This document shows positions 1-7,708 of a stretch of 64,000 nucleotides of DNA, one piece after another. Made by a program: the position numbers and the translations under genes. This DNA comes from Streptomyces diastatochromogenes (lineage in GTDB: Bacteria > Actinomycetota > Actinomycetes > Streptomycetales > Streptomycetaceae): the NCBI RefSeq assembly GCF_002242805.1, contig NZ_MCGQ01000033.1:1-64000 (forward strand). Reading direction: 5' to 3'. Numbering within the stretch: position 1 is the first letter of the stretch; the number at the start of each line of letters is the position of its first letter. The notes beneath the pieces are model-generated. The model saw only the letters and a program-made list of their open reading frames with translations, had not been told where the DNA came from and did not search any database.

Positions 1-170
1 TTCGACATGATCTGCAGGCCCGGACGGGCCAGCTCGGCGCGCATCAGCAGCGCCATCACGCCACCGATCAGGAAGAACGCGAACGACGTGACCAAGTAGA
101 GCGTTCCGATCGTTTTGTGATCGGTGGTCGTCAGCCACCGTACGGCCCTGATGTCTCTGATCCTCTTCAC
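1..170 (-). CDS. ctaD: cytochrome c oxidase subunit I, N-terminal part (cut by window edge)
   Basis: Read on the minus strand the first bases encode the start of a haem-copper oxidase subunit I, including LTTTDHKTIGTLYLVTSFAF and then the first transmembrane helix followed by LMRAELARPG, which are hallmark residues of actinobacterial CtaD. Only about 56 residues are inside the window; the catalytic histidines lie beyond the edge. The subunit would sit in the cytoplasmic membrane and reduce oxygen in the aerobic respiratory chain. I chose the GTG at 170 because it follows a purine-rich GGCGGGG stretch; an in-frame ATG at 227 is an alternative that would add 19 residues. Identity of the family is secure, the start is not. 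Whether this is the main ctaD or a second copy cannot be told from here. Confidence 0.8.
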   Translation of the reverse strand, partial: MKRIRDIRAVRWLTTTDHKTIGTLYLVTSFAFFLIGGVMALLMRAELARPGLQIMS

Positions 171-276
171 ACCCCGCCTGTGTCCGCGCCCGGCGCGCGG
201 GTCACACTCGGACGGCGCGACGAGCATCACGGCAGAAGGGTGTGACGATCCGGGGAGTGCCGGACACCAACCGAGC

Positions 277-825
277 ATGAGCAACGACGAGATCTTCGCC
301 GCTGCCTATCGCGAGCACTACTGGGCGGTCAGCCGCTATGTCGCCAGGCGACTGCAGGGGCGGGCCGACGAGGTGGAGGAAGTGGTGGCGGAGGTGTTCA
401 CGGTGGCCTGGCGCCGCCGGGCCGACCTGCCCGCAACGCCGCTGCCCTGGCTGTACGGCGTGGCACGCAACTGCCTGGCCAACGCGGTACGCGGCTACGG
501 ACGGCGGCGCCGGCTGCTGGACCGGCTGGGCAACGACGAGGCGGCGCACGGCCGGCACATCGTGGACAGCCCCGACGCGGAGGCCCCCGGCGGCTGGGTG
601 CACGAGGCACTGGCCCGGCTGTCCCCGGCGGACCAGGAGGTGCTCCGCCTCGCGGCATGGGAGGAGCTCGGCGCCGAGGAGATCGCGGTGGCCCTGGGCT
701 GCGGCAGACGGGCGGCGGTCATGCGACTGCACCGGGCCCGGCAGCGACTCAAGACGCAGATCGACCGCTTGCGTCCCTCGACGGCCGTCGATGCGCTGTC
801 GCCGAGGGGGTTCGGTCATGGTTAG
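277..825 (+). CDS. ECF-type RNA polymerase sigma factor
   Basis: A 182-residue protein with the two-domain layout of extracytoplasmic-function sigma factors. A sigma region 2 spans about residues 8-70 (EHYWAVSRYVARRL, then VVAEVFTVAWRR and WLYGVARNCLAN, which fit the -10 recognition helix). A region 4 helix-turn-helix lies at about 110-160 (LSPADQEVLRLAAWEELGAE followed by IAVALGC and LHRARQRL). The start is the ATG opening MSNDEIF; the frame is open further upstream but only with poor residues. The last 18 codons lie inside the first copy of a 132-bp tandem repeat that continues past the stop. The next gene encodes a single-pass membrane protein of the CU044_5270 type, a common partner of such sigma factors. 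The signal sensed is unknown. Confidence 0.9.
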   Translation: MSNDEIFAAAYREHYWAVSRYVARRLQGRADEVEEVVAEVFTVAWRRRADLPATPLPWLYGVARNCLANAVRGYGRRRRLLDRLGNDEAAHGRHIVDSPDAEAPGGWVHEALARLSPADQEVLRLAAWEELGAEEIAVALGCGRRAAVMRLHRARQRLKTQIDRLRPSTAVDALSPRGFGHG

Positions 826-1034
826 CGCTCGGCCCGCCCTGCCCCTTGCAGTCGCCGCTCCGTCTGGCACGGGGCACCGCGGGGGCCGGCGACTGTCCCT
901 CTGCGTCTCTCGGCGGCTGTCGATGCGCTGCGGCCGAGGGGGTTCGGTCACGGCTGGCGCACGGCCCGTCCCGCCTCTCGCATTCGCCGCTCCGCCCGGC
1001 ACGGGACACCGCCCGGGGCGACCGCCCTCCCCAC
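771..1034 (+). repeat. 132-bp tandem duplication spanning the end of the sigma gene and the spacer
   Basis: Two copies start at 771 and 903. Matched landmarks recur exactly 132 bases apart: CGATGCGCTG at 789 and 921, TTCGGTCA at 811 and 943, GCCGCTCCG at 854 and 986. A decayed third start is seen near 1043. The period equals 44 codons, so the duplication keeps frame. The first copy contains the sigma factor's stop codon; the second copy has lost it. Confidence 0.85.
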
Positions 1035-1076
1035 CCGCGCCCGCTGTCGACGCGACGCCCTGCAAGGAACACCGAC

Positions 1077-2060
1077 ATGGCTGACGAACTCGAACTCCTC
1101 CGCCGCGCCAACCCGGTGTCGGCCGACGGCCCCCACTTCGGCGACGGGCCGCTGGACCATCGCGCCGAGCGGCGGCTCCGGCGGCTGATGAGCGAGGACC
1201 GGCCGCTCCGCCGTATCGTCCCGCGTGCCCGGCTGCTCTGGGGCCTCGCCGCCACCGGCGTCGTCCTGGTCACCGCCCTGACCGTGCTGATCGGCGGCCC
1301 GAGCACCCCGTCGGCCCTCGCCGCGCCGCGCCCGCTGACCGTCCGGGCCCACTCCACGCCCGTACCCCTGAAGGAGCTGGCCGGCCTTGCCGATGCGGCC
1401 GCGCAGGACGACACACCGCGCCTGCTCAAGGGCACGCATGTGCAGTCGTGGAGCCTCGCCATGGGTGACGGCAAACCGCCCGTCACCCTCCCCGAGGAGC
1501 GGGTCGTGCGCTGGCGGGCGGACGACAGCCACACCGAGCTGGTCGTGGCGACCGACCCCCGCCACCGCGGCCGCCCGGTCCTCACCGACGAGGGCGGCGA
1601 GCCGCGACCGGTCGAGGACGGTCATGTCCTCAGCCGGACCACCTACCCGCCGAGTTGGAGCGACGCCCCGCCCGCGGCACGCCCCCCGCACACCCAGGCC
1701 GCCCTGAGCGCCTACCTCGCCGAGACCGTCCGCACCGACTCCCCGCGCACCCCCGAACTCCTCGACGCCGTCAAGGAGTTGCTGGACCACTGGACCCTCG
1801 GCGCCCGCGAGTCGGCGGCGCTCGTCCGGGTCCTGGCGGACGCCCAGGGGCTGCGGCCCGTGGGGCAGGTGACGGACCGCCTCGGTCGCCCGGGGCAGGC
1901 GTACGTGTACGGCGGCGAGGGCGGGGGAGGCCGGCGCATGCTGATCCTCGACCCCCGCACCGGAGCCGTCCTCGGCCTGGAAGCCACCTTCACCCGGGAC
2001 GAGCCCGAGTGGGGGGTCAAGGCCGGGGACGTCATGGAGTACAGCGCCTGGATGCGCTGA
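1077..2060 (+). CDS. CU044_5270 family membrane protein, sigma-factor partner
   Basis: A 327-residue protein starting MADELELLRRANPV with one transmembrane helix at about residues 49-66 (LLWGLAATGVVLVTALTVL) and a large extracytoplasmic C-terminal domain of about 250 residues. The short cytoplasmic N-terminus, the single helix and the position after an ECF sigma gene fit the CU044_5270 family, whose members usually follow an ECF sigma gene in actinobacteria. It lacks the zinc-binding HxxxCxxC motif of ZAS anti-sigma factors, so direct sigma binding is inferred only from position. The ATG at 1077 follows CAAGGAACACCGAC; the same frame is open upstream through the 132-bp repeats, which I treat as spacer. 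The gene ends one base before the convergent folD. Confidence 0.75.
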   Translation: MADELELLRRANPVSADGPHFGDGPLDHRAERRLRRLMSEDRPLRRIVPRARLLWGLAATGVVLVTALTVLIGGPSTPSALAAPRPLTVRAHSTPVPLKELAGLADAAAQDDTPRLLKGTHVQSWSLAMGDGKPPVTLPEERVVRWRADDSHTELVVATDPRHRGRPVLTDEGGEPRPVEDGHVLSRTTYPPSWSDAPPAARPPHTQAALSAYLAETVRTDSPRTPELLDAVKELLDHWTLGARESAALVRVLADAQGLRPVGQVTDRLGRPGQAYVYGGEGGGGRRMLILDPRTGAVLGLEATFTRDEPEWGVKAGDVMEYSAWMR

Positions 2061-2909
2061 TCACACCCCGAGCTGCCGGGCGGCGGCGGCGACGGTCTGC
2101 TCCAGCAGGGTGGCGATCGTCATCGGACCGACTCCGCCCGGCACCGGCGTGATCAGCGAGGCCCGCTCCACGGCGGAGTCGAAGTCGACGTCGCCGACGT
2201 TGCCGGGGTTGTAGCCCGCGTCGATGACGACCGCGCCCGGCTTGATGTCCTGCCCCCGGATGAGGCGCGGCCGGCCCACGGCGGCGACCACGATGTCGGC
2301 CTCACGTACCGCGGCCGGCAGATCCCGGGTGCGCGAGTGGCAGTACGTCACGGTCGCGTCGCGGGCCAGGAGTAGCATGCCCACCGGCTTGCCGAGGATG
2401 GCGCTGCGGCCCACCACCACGGCCCGCTTCCCCGCCGGGTCGACGTCGTACTCGTCGAGCAGCCTGAGGATGCCGCCGGGCGTGCAGGAGACGAAGCCCG
2501 GCAGGCCGAAGCTCATCGTGGCGAACGAGGCGAAGGTGACGCCGTCCACGTCCTTCTCCGGCGCGATCGCCTCGAACGCGGCCCGCTCGTCGATGTGGTC
2601 GCCCATCGGGTGCTGGAGCAGAATGCCGTGCACGGTCGGGTTGGCCGACAACTCCCTCAGGGTGCCGACGAGTTCGGTGGTGGTCGTGGCGGCGGGCAGC
2701 GCCACGTGCCGGGACTCGATGCCGGCCTTGCGGCAGCGGTTCTGCTTCATACGGACGTAGGTGACGGACGCCGGGTCCTCGCCGACCAGCACCGTGGCCA
2801 GACAGGGCGCGCTGCCCGTCCGTTCGGTGAGATCGGCGGCCTTCTTCGCGGTCTCCTCGACGATGCGGCGGGCGAGGGCGGTGCCGTCCATAAGTCGGGC
2901 CTGTGTCAT
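2061..2909 (-). CDS. folD: bifunctional methylenetetrahydrofolate dehydrogenase / methenyltetrahydrofolate cyclohydrolase
   Basis: A 282-residue protein of normal FolD length that interconverts 5,10-methylene-, methenyl- and 10-formyl-tetrahydrofolate with NADP in the cytosol. The substrate-binding and catalytic Tyr/Lys segment TYVRMKQNRC is present at about residue 50. The Rossmann nucleotide motif reads GRSAILGKPVGMLLL, and the C-terminal signature PGGVGPMTIATLL is intact. The start is the ATG preceded by CAGGAGTGCAG, a good ribosome-binding site; upstream in-frame codons are not convincing. The gene is convergent with the membrane-protein gene, their stops being adjacent. Nothing links it functionally to its neighbours. 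Confidence 0.95.
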   Translation of the reverse strand: MTQARLMDGTALARRIVEETAKKAADLTERTGSAPCLATVLVGEDPASVTYVRMKQNRCRKAGIESRHVALPAATTTTELVGTLRELSANPTVHGILLQHPMGDHIDERAAFEAIAPEKDVDGVTFASFATMSFGLPGFVSCTPGGILRLLDEYDVDPAGKRAVVVGRSAILGKPVGMLLLARDATVTYCHSRTRDLPAAVREADIVVAAVGRPRLIRGQDIKPGAVVIDAGYNPGNVGDVDFDSAVERASLITPVPGGVGPMTIATLLEQTVAAAARQLGV

Positions 2910-3070
2910 CTGCACTCCTGAGCTGGGTTGACCTTCATCGCCCAGGCGCGCGGCATCCTCCACGGACCGCTCCCCGGTGGTACTCCACCTCAGCGCCAGT
3001 CACGGCCCGCCCAAAGCCTAACCGAGAGCACGAGCGGCATTGAGGCTGCGTGGACCGAGGCGGGTGGCGT

Positions 3071-3340
3071 GCGGGCGGTGTCGGCCGCGCCGGCCCGGCC
3101 CAGACCGCGCTGGTCGGCGTGGGTGGATGTCGGGGGCGGGGGCGGCCCCCCGACACGGGCATGCCCGGCGCCCCGCTCTGATGGCTCGGGCGGTGTCGGC
3201 CGTGCCGGCCCGGGCCGAGACCGCGCTGGCGGGCGCGGGGGAACAGCAGGGCGAGGGCAGCCCCCCGCACGGGCATGCCCGGCGCCCTCGCTCTGGTCGT
3301 CAGAACGGTGTCGGCCCCGTCAGCCCGGGCCCAGCCCGCG
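3071..3340 (+). repeat. 115-bp tandem repeat, about 2.4 copies, in a 453-bp gene-free stretch
   Basis: The spacer 2910-3363 between folD and the TPR-protein gene holds no convincing gene. The string CGGTGTCGGCC recurs at 3076, 3191 and 3306, spaced 115 bases each time. The first two copies each carry the palindrome CGGGCATGCCCG (3156-3167 and 3270-3281). The first copy also has a long GC hairpin with arms TGTCGGGGG and CCCCCGACA. Confidence 0.85.
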
Positions 3341-3363
3341 TCTGCCGACGCAAGCGGCGGTCC

Positions 3364-4206
3364 TCAGTCCGTGTCCGTCGCAGCGGGCAGCGCCGTCGGA
3401 TCCGTCCCGGTGAGAAACGCCGACGCCTGGGCGGCCAGCCGGTCCGCGCCGATGGTCTCGGCCCAGCGGACGATCTCCGCCGCCAGCGCTACGGCGCCCG
3501 CCTCGTCGCCCGCGTCCCGGGCCAGGACGGCCAGCAGCAGTTGCTGGGAGAGGGTGCCGGGCACCGTGCCGGCCCGGGCGCCCAGTGCGGTGGCCCGGCG
3601 CCAGCGCTCCCCGGCCCGCTCGTGGTCGCCGGTGTCGTGGTCCTGGTCGCCGAGGTGCCGCAGTGCCTCGCGGGCCAGTAGACCGTCCGCGCCGTCCTCC
3701 CCGGCCCGCAGGGCGTCCGTGAAGTGAGTGGCGGCGGCCGTCCGGTCGGCGAAGTGGTTCTCCGTGATCAGCCCGCGGTACATCGCCCCCCAGCCCCGGC
3801 GCACCTCGTCCGGGGCCCCGGCGTGCAGCTCCCGTGCCCGGTCGAGGAGGGCGGCGAGCGCCTCGGGGTCCTTGCCGTCCGGGCCGATGCGGAGGGTGCC
3901 GTCGACCAGGAGCAGCCGGGCGTAGGTGTGCCTGAGCCGGAGGAAGTCCGTGTCCCAGTCGCCGTCCGGGAACTCCTTCTCGGCTGCCTCGATCCGCTCG
4001 GCCGCGGTGTCCGTCCCGGCGAACCAGTCACGGTCCAGGGCGACTTCGGCGGCGGCCCGGGTGAGCCGCGCGCGGTCGGCGGGCTCTTCGGCGGTGACCG
4101 AGGCCAGCAGCCGTGTGGCCCGGTCCCAGCGGCCCGCGACACTCAACTCCTTTATCGCATAGAGAAGTTCATCGACATCGACGAAGGCGAGCGCAGCATG
4201 TGTCAT
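3364..4206 (-). CDS. TPR-like repeat protein of unknown function
   Basis: A 280-residue, alanine-rich, apparently soluble protein without signal peptide. Helical pairs such as LLYAIKELSVAGRWDRATRL, LLDRARELHAGAP and ALRHLGDQDHDTGDHERAGE (with conserved small residues and a W/Y at helix ends) look like tetratricopeptide repeats, suggesting a protein-protein interaction role. The ATG at 4206 gives MTHAALAFVDVDELL. The coding frame is open upstream but runs into the divergent regulator gene, so I used the first ATG outside it. The gene is divergent from the MarR gene with 60 bp between starts, which suggests shared regulation. No enzymatic motif is visible and I do not recognise a specific family. 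Confidence 0.7.
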   Translation of the reverse strand: MTHAALAFVDVDELLYAIKELSVAGRWDRATRLLASVTAEEPADRARLTRAAAEVALDRDWFAGTDTAAERIEAAEKEFPDGDWDTDFLRLRHTYARLLLVDGTLRIGPDGKDPEALAALLDRARELHAGAPDEVRRGWGAMYRGLITENHFADRTAAATHFTDALRAGEDGADGLLAREALRHLGDQDHDTGDHERAGERWRRATALGARAGTVPGTLSQQLLLAVLARDAGDEAGAVALAAEIVRWAETIGADRLAAQASAFLTGTDPTALPAATDTD

Positions 4207-4266
4207 GCCGGGCAAAGTAGTTACCCGAAAAATGATCCACAAGAAAACCACTGCGGGAGGCAGACA

Positions 4267-4815
4267 GTGCAGGACTCGGTGGACCGGCACGTGGCCGTCT
4301 GGGTGCGCGAACTGGACTGGCTGGACCCGGTGAAAGAGGCGATCATCGCCCGGCTGGCGATCCTCGGACGGCACACCGCCCAGGCCCGCCGGGAGGCGCT
4401 GGACTCCGACGGCCTGAAGTACTGGCAGTACAAGCTGCTGTTGATGCTGCGCAGGTCCGGGCCGCCGTACGAGTCCAGTCCCTCGCAGCTCGCCGACCGG
4501 CTCGGGCTGACCCGAGGTGCGCTGTCGGCGCGGCTCGGGCCCGTCGAGGAGGCCGGGCTGATCACCCGTACCCACGAGACCGGCGACCGCCGACGGGTGC
4601 GGGTACGGCTCACCGAGGCCGGGCATGCCGCGTTCGAAGCGCATGCGGCAGCGGAGGACGCGGGTGAGGGCGCGCTGCTCGCAGCGCTGACCGGAGAAGA
4701 GCGGCGGACACTTGCAGACCTGCTGCGGAAACTGGTCCTGGCCACCGAGGGCGGCGCGGACGCGCCCGGCCCAGCGTCGCCCGGGCCGAGAAGGTCCAGG
4801 TCAGCCGGGAGGTGA
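4267..4815 (+). CDS. MarR family transcriptional regulator
   Basis: A 182-residue protein with a winged helix-turn-helix at about residues 55-125. The helices read LKYWQYKLLLMLRRSG, SPSQLADRLGLTRGALSARL and LEEAGLITR-like VEEAGLITRTHE, followed by the wing GDRRRVRVRLTEAG, which is typical of MarR. The start is the GTG preceded by GGGAGGCAGACA. The upstream ATG at 4198 in the same frame overlaps the divergent gene and has no ribosome-binding site. Immediately upstream lies GGGCAA-N5-TTACCC (4209-4224), an imperfect dyad that could be its operator. It probably controls itself and the divergent TPR-protein gene. The ligand is unknown. Confidence 0.88.
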   Translation: MQDSVDRHVAVWVRELDWLDPVKEAIIARLAILGRHTAQARREALDSDGLKYWQYKLLLMLRRSGPPYESSPSQLADRLGLTRGALSARLGPVEEAGLITRTHETGDRRRVRVRLTEAGHAAFEAHAAAEDAGEGALLAALTGEERRTLADLLRKLVLATEGGADAPGPASPGPRRSRSAGR

Positions 4816-4839
4816 CCTGGACCCTCGCGACCTTCCTTC

Positions 4840-5205
4840 CTACTCGTCCCATGCCTGGATCAGGATCTGTTCGGCGATCTTCCCCTCGCGCAGGGTGATC
4901 ATGGACTCGGCAAGGACCCGGGTGCCGTCCCCGTACTCGCAGGACTCGGAGTAGGCGGCGCGGTCGCCCTGGATGACGCACTGGTCCAGCTTGTGCGTCA
5001 TGTCGCGGCTGTAGACGTCGTCGAGCATCTCGGCTATCTCGCGCCGGCCGTGCAGGACCTTGGGGTGACTGGGCTGGGTGTTGCGGTCGATGATGCGGAT
5101 CTCCGCGTCGTCCGCGTAGAGGGCGAGCAGAGTGTTCCCGGTGTTCCCTTCTATGCCCCGGCGCAGTGTCTCGGTGTCGAAGGCGGAGCCTGTCGCAGCG
5201 CCCAT
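4840..5205 (-). CDS. SnoaL/NTF2-like nuclear transport factor 2 family protein
   Basis: A 121-residue single-domain protein. The pattern LALYADDAEIRIIDR, then VLHGRREIAEMLDDVYSRDM, then the strand-rich end YGDGTRVLAESMITLREGKI is the NTF2-like cone fold of SnoaL-type proteins. These are often isomerases, cyclases or ligand-binding proteins. The ATG is preceded by a perfect AAGGAGG seven bases upstream, so strong translation is expected. No partner enzyme is adjacent; it converges on the marR gene. Function is not assignable beyond the fold. Confidence 0.8.
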   Translation of the reverse strand: MGAATGSAFDTETLRRGIEGNTGNTLLALYADDAEIRIIDRNTQPSHPKVLHGRREIAEMLDDVYSRDMTHKLDQCVIQGDRAAYSESCEYGDGTRVLAESMITLREGKIAEQILIQAWDE

Positions 5206-5375
5206 GGTGACCTCCTTAAGGCGCCCTGGCCCGGCGGAAGCGGGCCGCACGGGCCCCACCTCCGAGGCTCCTCCGCCCCGGCGGCGACGGCAAGCGCAGC
5301 CGAGGCGGTCCGCCTGACGGGTGAGCGGCACCCGGGGACCGTGTCCGGGCGGGGCGCGGCGCCGTTGCTGAAGGC

Positions 5376-5681
5376 ATGATCTCAACACGACGTATCGTCG
5401 CCGCCGTCGGTCTGGCCGTCGGTGTCACGGGTCTCGCCGCACCGCTGGCGAACGCGGCCGACGCGGGCGCACCGCACACCGGGCAGATCAACCCGATGAC
5501 CACACTGGACTCGCTCGCCCTCAGCGACATCCCGGCAGAGCACCAGGCTCAGATGCCGCGGGTCTCGGACCAGCTGCGCCCGCTGAACCAGGTCAACGGA
5601 CTGCAGCGGCTGAACGAACTGCACCAGCTCACCGACCTCGTCGCCCCCGTGACCGGCCTGCTGCCCGCCGTGGAGGCCTGA
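5376..5681 (+). CDS. small secreted protein, Streptomyces-type hypothetical
   Basis: A 101-residue protein with a Sec signal peptide (MISTRRIVAAVGLAVGVTGL then AAPLANAADA, predicted cleavage after ANA at about residue 28). The mature part of about 73 residues is rich in Leu, Gln, Asn and Pro, with heptad-like repeats (LRPLNQVNGLQRLNELHQL), and has no cysteine. It is presumably released or associated with the wall. The ribosome-binding site is modest (GCTGAAGG close to the ATG). A strong hairpin follows the stop. I do not recognise a function. Confidence 0.7.
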   Translation: MISTRRIVAAVGLAVGVTGLAAPLANAADAGAPHTGQINPMTTLDSLALSDIPAEHQAQMPRVSDQLRPLNQVNGLQRLNELHQLTDLVAPVTGLLPAVEA

Positions 5682-5698
5682 GCCGCCCACGGAACCGA

Positions 5699-5722
5699 GG
5701 GCCGTCCCGCCCGGGACGGCCC
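5699..5722 (+). terminator. intrinsic terminator-like hairpin
   Basis: Perfect inverted repeat GGGCCGTCCC (5699-5708), loop of four, GGGACGGCCC (5713-5722), 18 bp after the stop of the small secreted protein. No long U tract follows, as is common in Streptomyces. Confidence 0.7.
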
Positions 5723-5848
5723 TTCACTGCTGTCCGCCCGATGTGGTCCTTCACCGCTGCCTGCCCCGGGCGGCCTTTCACCGCTGTCCGTCCGGGATCA
5801 CCCTTCAGCACTGCCCGCCCCGGACGACCCTCCATCGCTGCCCGTCCG
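5714..5848 (+). repeat. 27-bp tandem repeat, five copies
   Basis: The TTCAC-like core recurs at 5723, 5750, 5777, 5804 and 5831, exactly 27 bases apart, each followed by a CGCTGYCYGYCC-like block. It begins inside the right arm of the preceding terminator hairpin and stops about 115 bp before the mscR start. Confidence 0.85.
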
Positions 5849-5962
5849 GAGCACCGGACGACGGCCGAAAGATCCACTCTCGTCGTCGTGGCCGATGCCG
5901 CCACCGGGCCCTCGCGCGTAGGGTCGGCTCCGAAGGCACATCGAGGAAAAGGGGCCAAGGCC

Positions 5963-7051
5963 ATGGCGCAGGAAGTACGCGGCGTGATCGCACCGGGGAA
6001 GGACGAGCCCGTACGGGTCGAGACGATCGTGGTCCCGGACCCGGGACCCGGCGAAGCCGTCGTACGCGTCCAGGCCTGCGGCGTCTGTCACACCGATCTG
6101 CACTACAAACAGGGCGGAATCTCGGACGAGTTCCCCTTCCTGCTCGGCCACGAGGCCGCCGGCATCGTGGAGTCGGTCGGCGACGGGGTCACCGATGTGG
6201 CGCCCGGCGACTTCGTCATCCTCAACTGGCGGGCGGTGTGCGGCAATTGCCGGGCCTGTCTGCGCGGCCGCCCCTGGTACTGCTTCAACACCCACAACGC
6301 GAAGCAGAAGATGACCCTCGCCGCCACCGGGCAGGAACTCTCCCCGGCGCTCGGCATCGGCGCCTTCGCCGAGAAGACGCTGGTCGCGGCCGGACAGTGC
6401 ACCAAGGTCGACCCGGCGGTCTCCCCGGCCGTGGCCGGGCTGCTCGGCTGCGGGGTGATGGCCGGCATCGGCGCCGCCATCAACACCGGGAGCGTCGGCC
6501 GTGGCGACTCCGTCGCCGTCATCGGCTGCGGCGGCGTCGGTGACGCGGCCATCGCCGGATCGAACCTCGCCGGCGCGGCGCGGATCATCGCCGTGGACAT
6601 CGACGACCGCAAGCTGGAGCAGGCCCGCACGCTGGGCGCCACCCACACCGTCAACTCCAAGGAGACCGACCCGGTCGAGGCGATCCGCGAGCTGACCGGC
6701 GGCTTCGGCGCCGACGTCGTGATCGAGGCGGTCGGCCGCCCGGAGACGTACAAGCAGGCCTTCTACGCCCGCGACCTGGCCGGCACCGTCGTCCTCGTCG
6801 GCGTTCCCACCCCCGAGATGAAGCTCGAACTGCCGCTGCTGGACGTCTTCGGACGCGGCGGCGCGCTCAAGTCCAGCTGGTACGGCGACTGCCTGCCCTC
6901 CCGGGACTTCCCGATGCTGATCGACCTGCACCTCCAGGGCCGCCTGCCGCTGGACGCGTTCGTCACCGAGACCATCCAACTGGATGAGGTGGAGAAGGCG
7001 TTCGAGCGGATGCACCAGGGCGACGTGCTGCGCTCGGTGGTGGTGCTGTGA
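5963..7051 (+). CDS. mscR: S-(hydroxymethyl)mycothiol dehydrogenase
   Basis: A 362-residue zinc alcohol dehydrogenase matching the mycothiol-dependent formaldehyde dehydrogenase. It oxidises the spontaneous formaldehyde-mycothiol adduct to S-formylmycothiol with NAD+. Catalytic zinc ligands are in CGVCHTDLHY and GHEAAG; the structural zinc cluster is CGNCRACLRGRPWYC. The Rossmann motif is GCGGVGDAAIAGS, and an aspartate at the end of the following strand (VDIDDRK) points to NAD rather than NADP. The ATG at 5963 follows GAGGAAAAGGGGCCAAGGCC. The start codon of the next gene overlaps this stop (ATGA), so the two form an operon with translational coupling. Actinobacteria use mycothiol in place of glutathione, which fits the host. 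Confidence 0.92.
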   Translation: MAQEVRGVIAPGKDEPVRVETIVVPDPGPGEAVVRVQACGVCHTDLHYKQGGISDEFPFLLGHEAAGIVESVGDGVTDVAPGDFVILNWRAVCGNCRACLRGRPWYCFNTHNAKQKMTLAATGQELSPALGIGAFAEKTLVAAGQCTKVDPAVSPAVAGLLGCGVMAGIGAAINTGSVGRGDSVAVIGCGGVGDAAIAGSNLAGAARIIAVDIDDRKLEQARTLGATHTVNSKETDPVEAIRELTGGFGADVVIEAVGRPETYKQAFYARDLAGTVVLVGVPTPEMKLELPLLDVFGRGGALKSSWYGDCLPSRDFPMLIDLHLQGRLPLDAFVTETIQLDEVEKAFERMHQGDVLRSVVVL

Positions 7052-7680
7052 TGACCACCCGCATCGAACGCCTCGTCACCTCCGGCCAGTTCACCCTCGA
7101 CGGCGGCACCTGGGACGTCGAGAACAACGTGTGGATCGTCGGAGACGAACGCGAAGTGATCGTCATCGACGCCGCCCACGACGCCGAGGCCATCGCCGAC
7201 GCGGTGGCCGATCGCCGGCTGACCGCCATCGTGTGCACCCACGCCCACAACGACCACATCGACGCGGCCCCCGCCCTCGCCGACCTCACCGGCGCCACCA
7301 TCTGGCTCCACCCGGACGACCTGCCGCTGTGGAAGCTCACGCACCCCGACCGCGAACCCGACCGCCACCTCGCCGACGGCCAGGTCATCGAGGCCGCCGG
7401 CGCCGACCTGACCGTCCTGCACACCCCGGGCCACTCCCTCGGTGCCGTCTGCCTGTACGACCCCGGCCTCGGCGTCGTCTTCACCGGCGACACCCTCTTC
7501 CTGGGCGGCCCCGGCGCCACGGGACGCTCGTTCTCCCACTTCCCGACGATCATCGAGTCCATCCGTGACCGGCTCCTCACCCTCCCGCCTGAGACCAAGG
7601 TCCTCACCGGCCACGGCGACGCCACCACCATCGGCGCCGAACTGCCCCACCTGGACGAGTGGATCAAACGCGGGCACTGA
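7051..7680 (+). CDS. MBL-fold hydrolase, probable S-formylmycothiol hydrolase
   Basis: A 209-residue metallo-beta-lactamase-fold protein with the metal motif THAHNDHIDA at about residue 66, the second histidine in TPGHSLGAVCLY, the bridging aspartate in FTGDTLF, and the last histidine in LTGHGDATT. It overlaps the mscR stop by one base. In actinobacteria this gene is regularly coupled to mscR. The inferred role is hydrolysis of S-formylmycothiol to formate and mycothiol, completing formaldehyde detoxification in the cytosol. The activity is inferred from context, not seen in sequence. Confidence 0.85.
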   Translation: MTTRIERLVTSGQFTLDGGTWDVENNVWIVGDEREVIVIDAAHDAEAIADAVADRRLTAIVCTHAHNDHIDAAPALADLTGATIWLHPDDLPLWKLTHPDREPDRHLADGQVIEAAGADLTVLHTPGHSLGAVCLYDPGLGVVFTGDTLFLGGPGATGRSFSHFPTIIESIRDRLLTLPPETKVLTGHGDATTIGAELPHLDEWIKRGH

Positions 7681-7708
7681 CCCGGGGCCCGGCCGTACGA
7701 TCACGGCC

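Noticed and set aside
657..1076. N-terminal extension of the CU044_5270 protein through the 132-bp repeats
   Set aside because: It would overlap the sigma factor gene and add repeat-encoded low-complexity sequence; the ATG at 1077 has a better context.
5629..5964. Nine-residue repeat protein encoded across the 27-bp repeats
   Set aside because: Any 27-bp tandem repeat gives nine-residue repeats in every frame; there is no ribosome-binding site, start context or independent coding bias.
5798..7015. Minus-strand frame of about 400 codons opposite mscR
   Set aside because: Shadow of mscR, whose frame has all zinc and NAD motifs.
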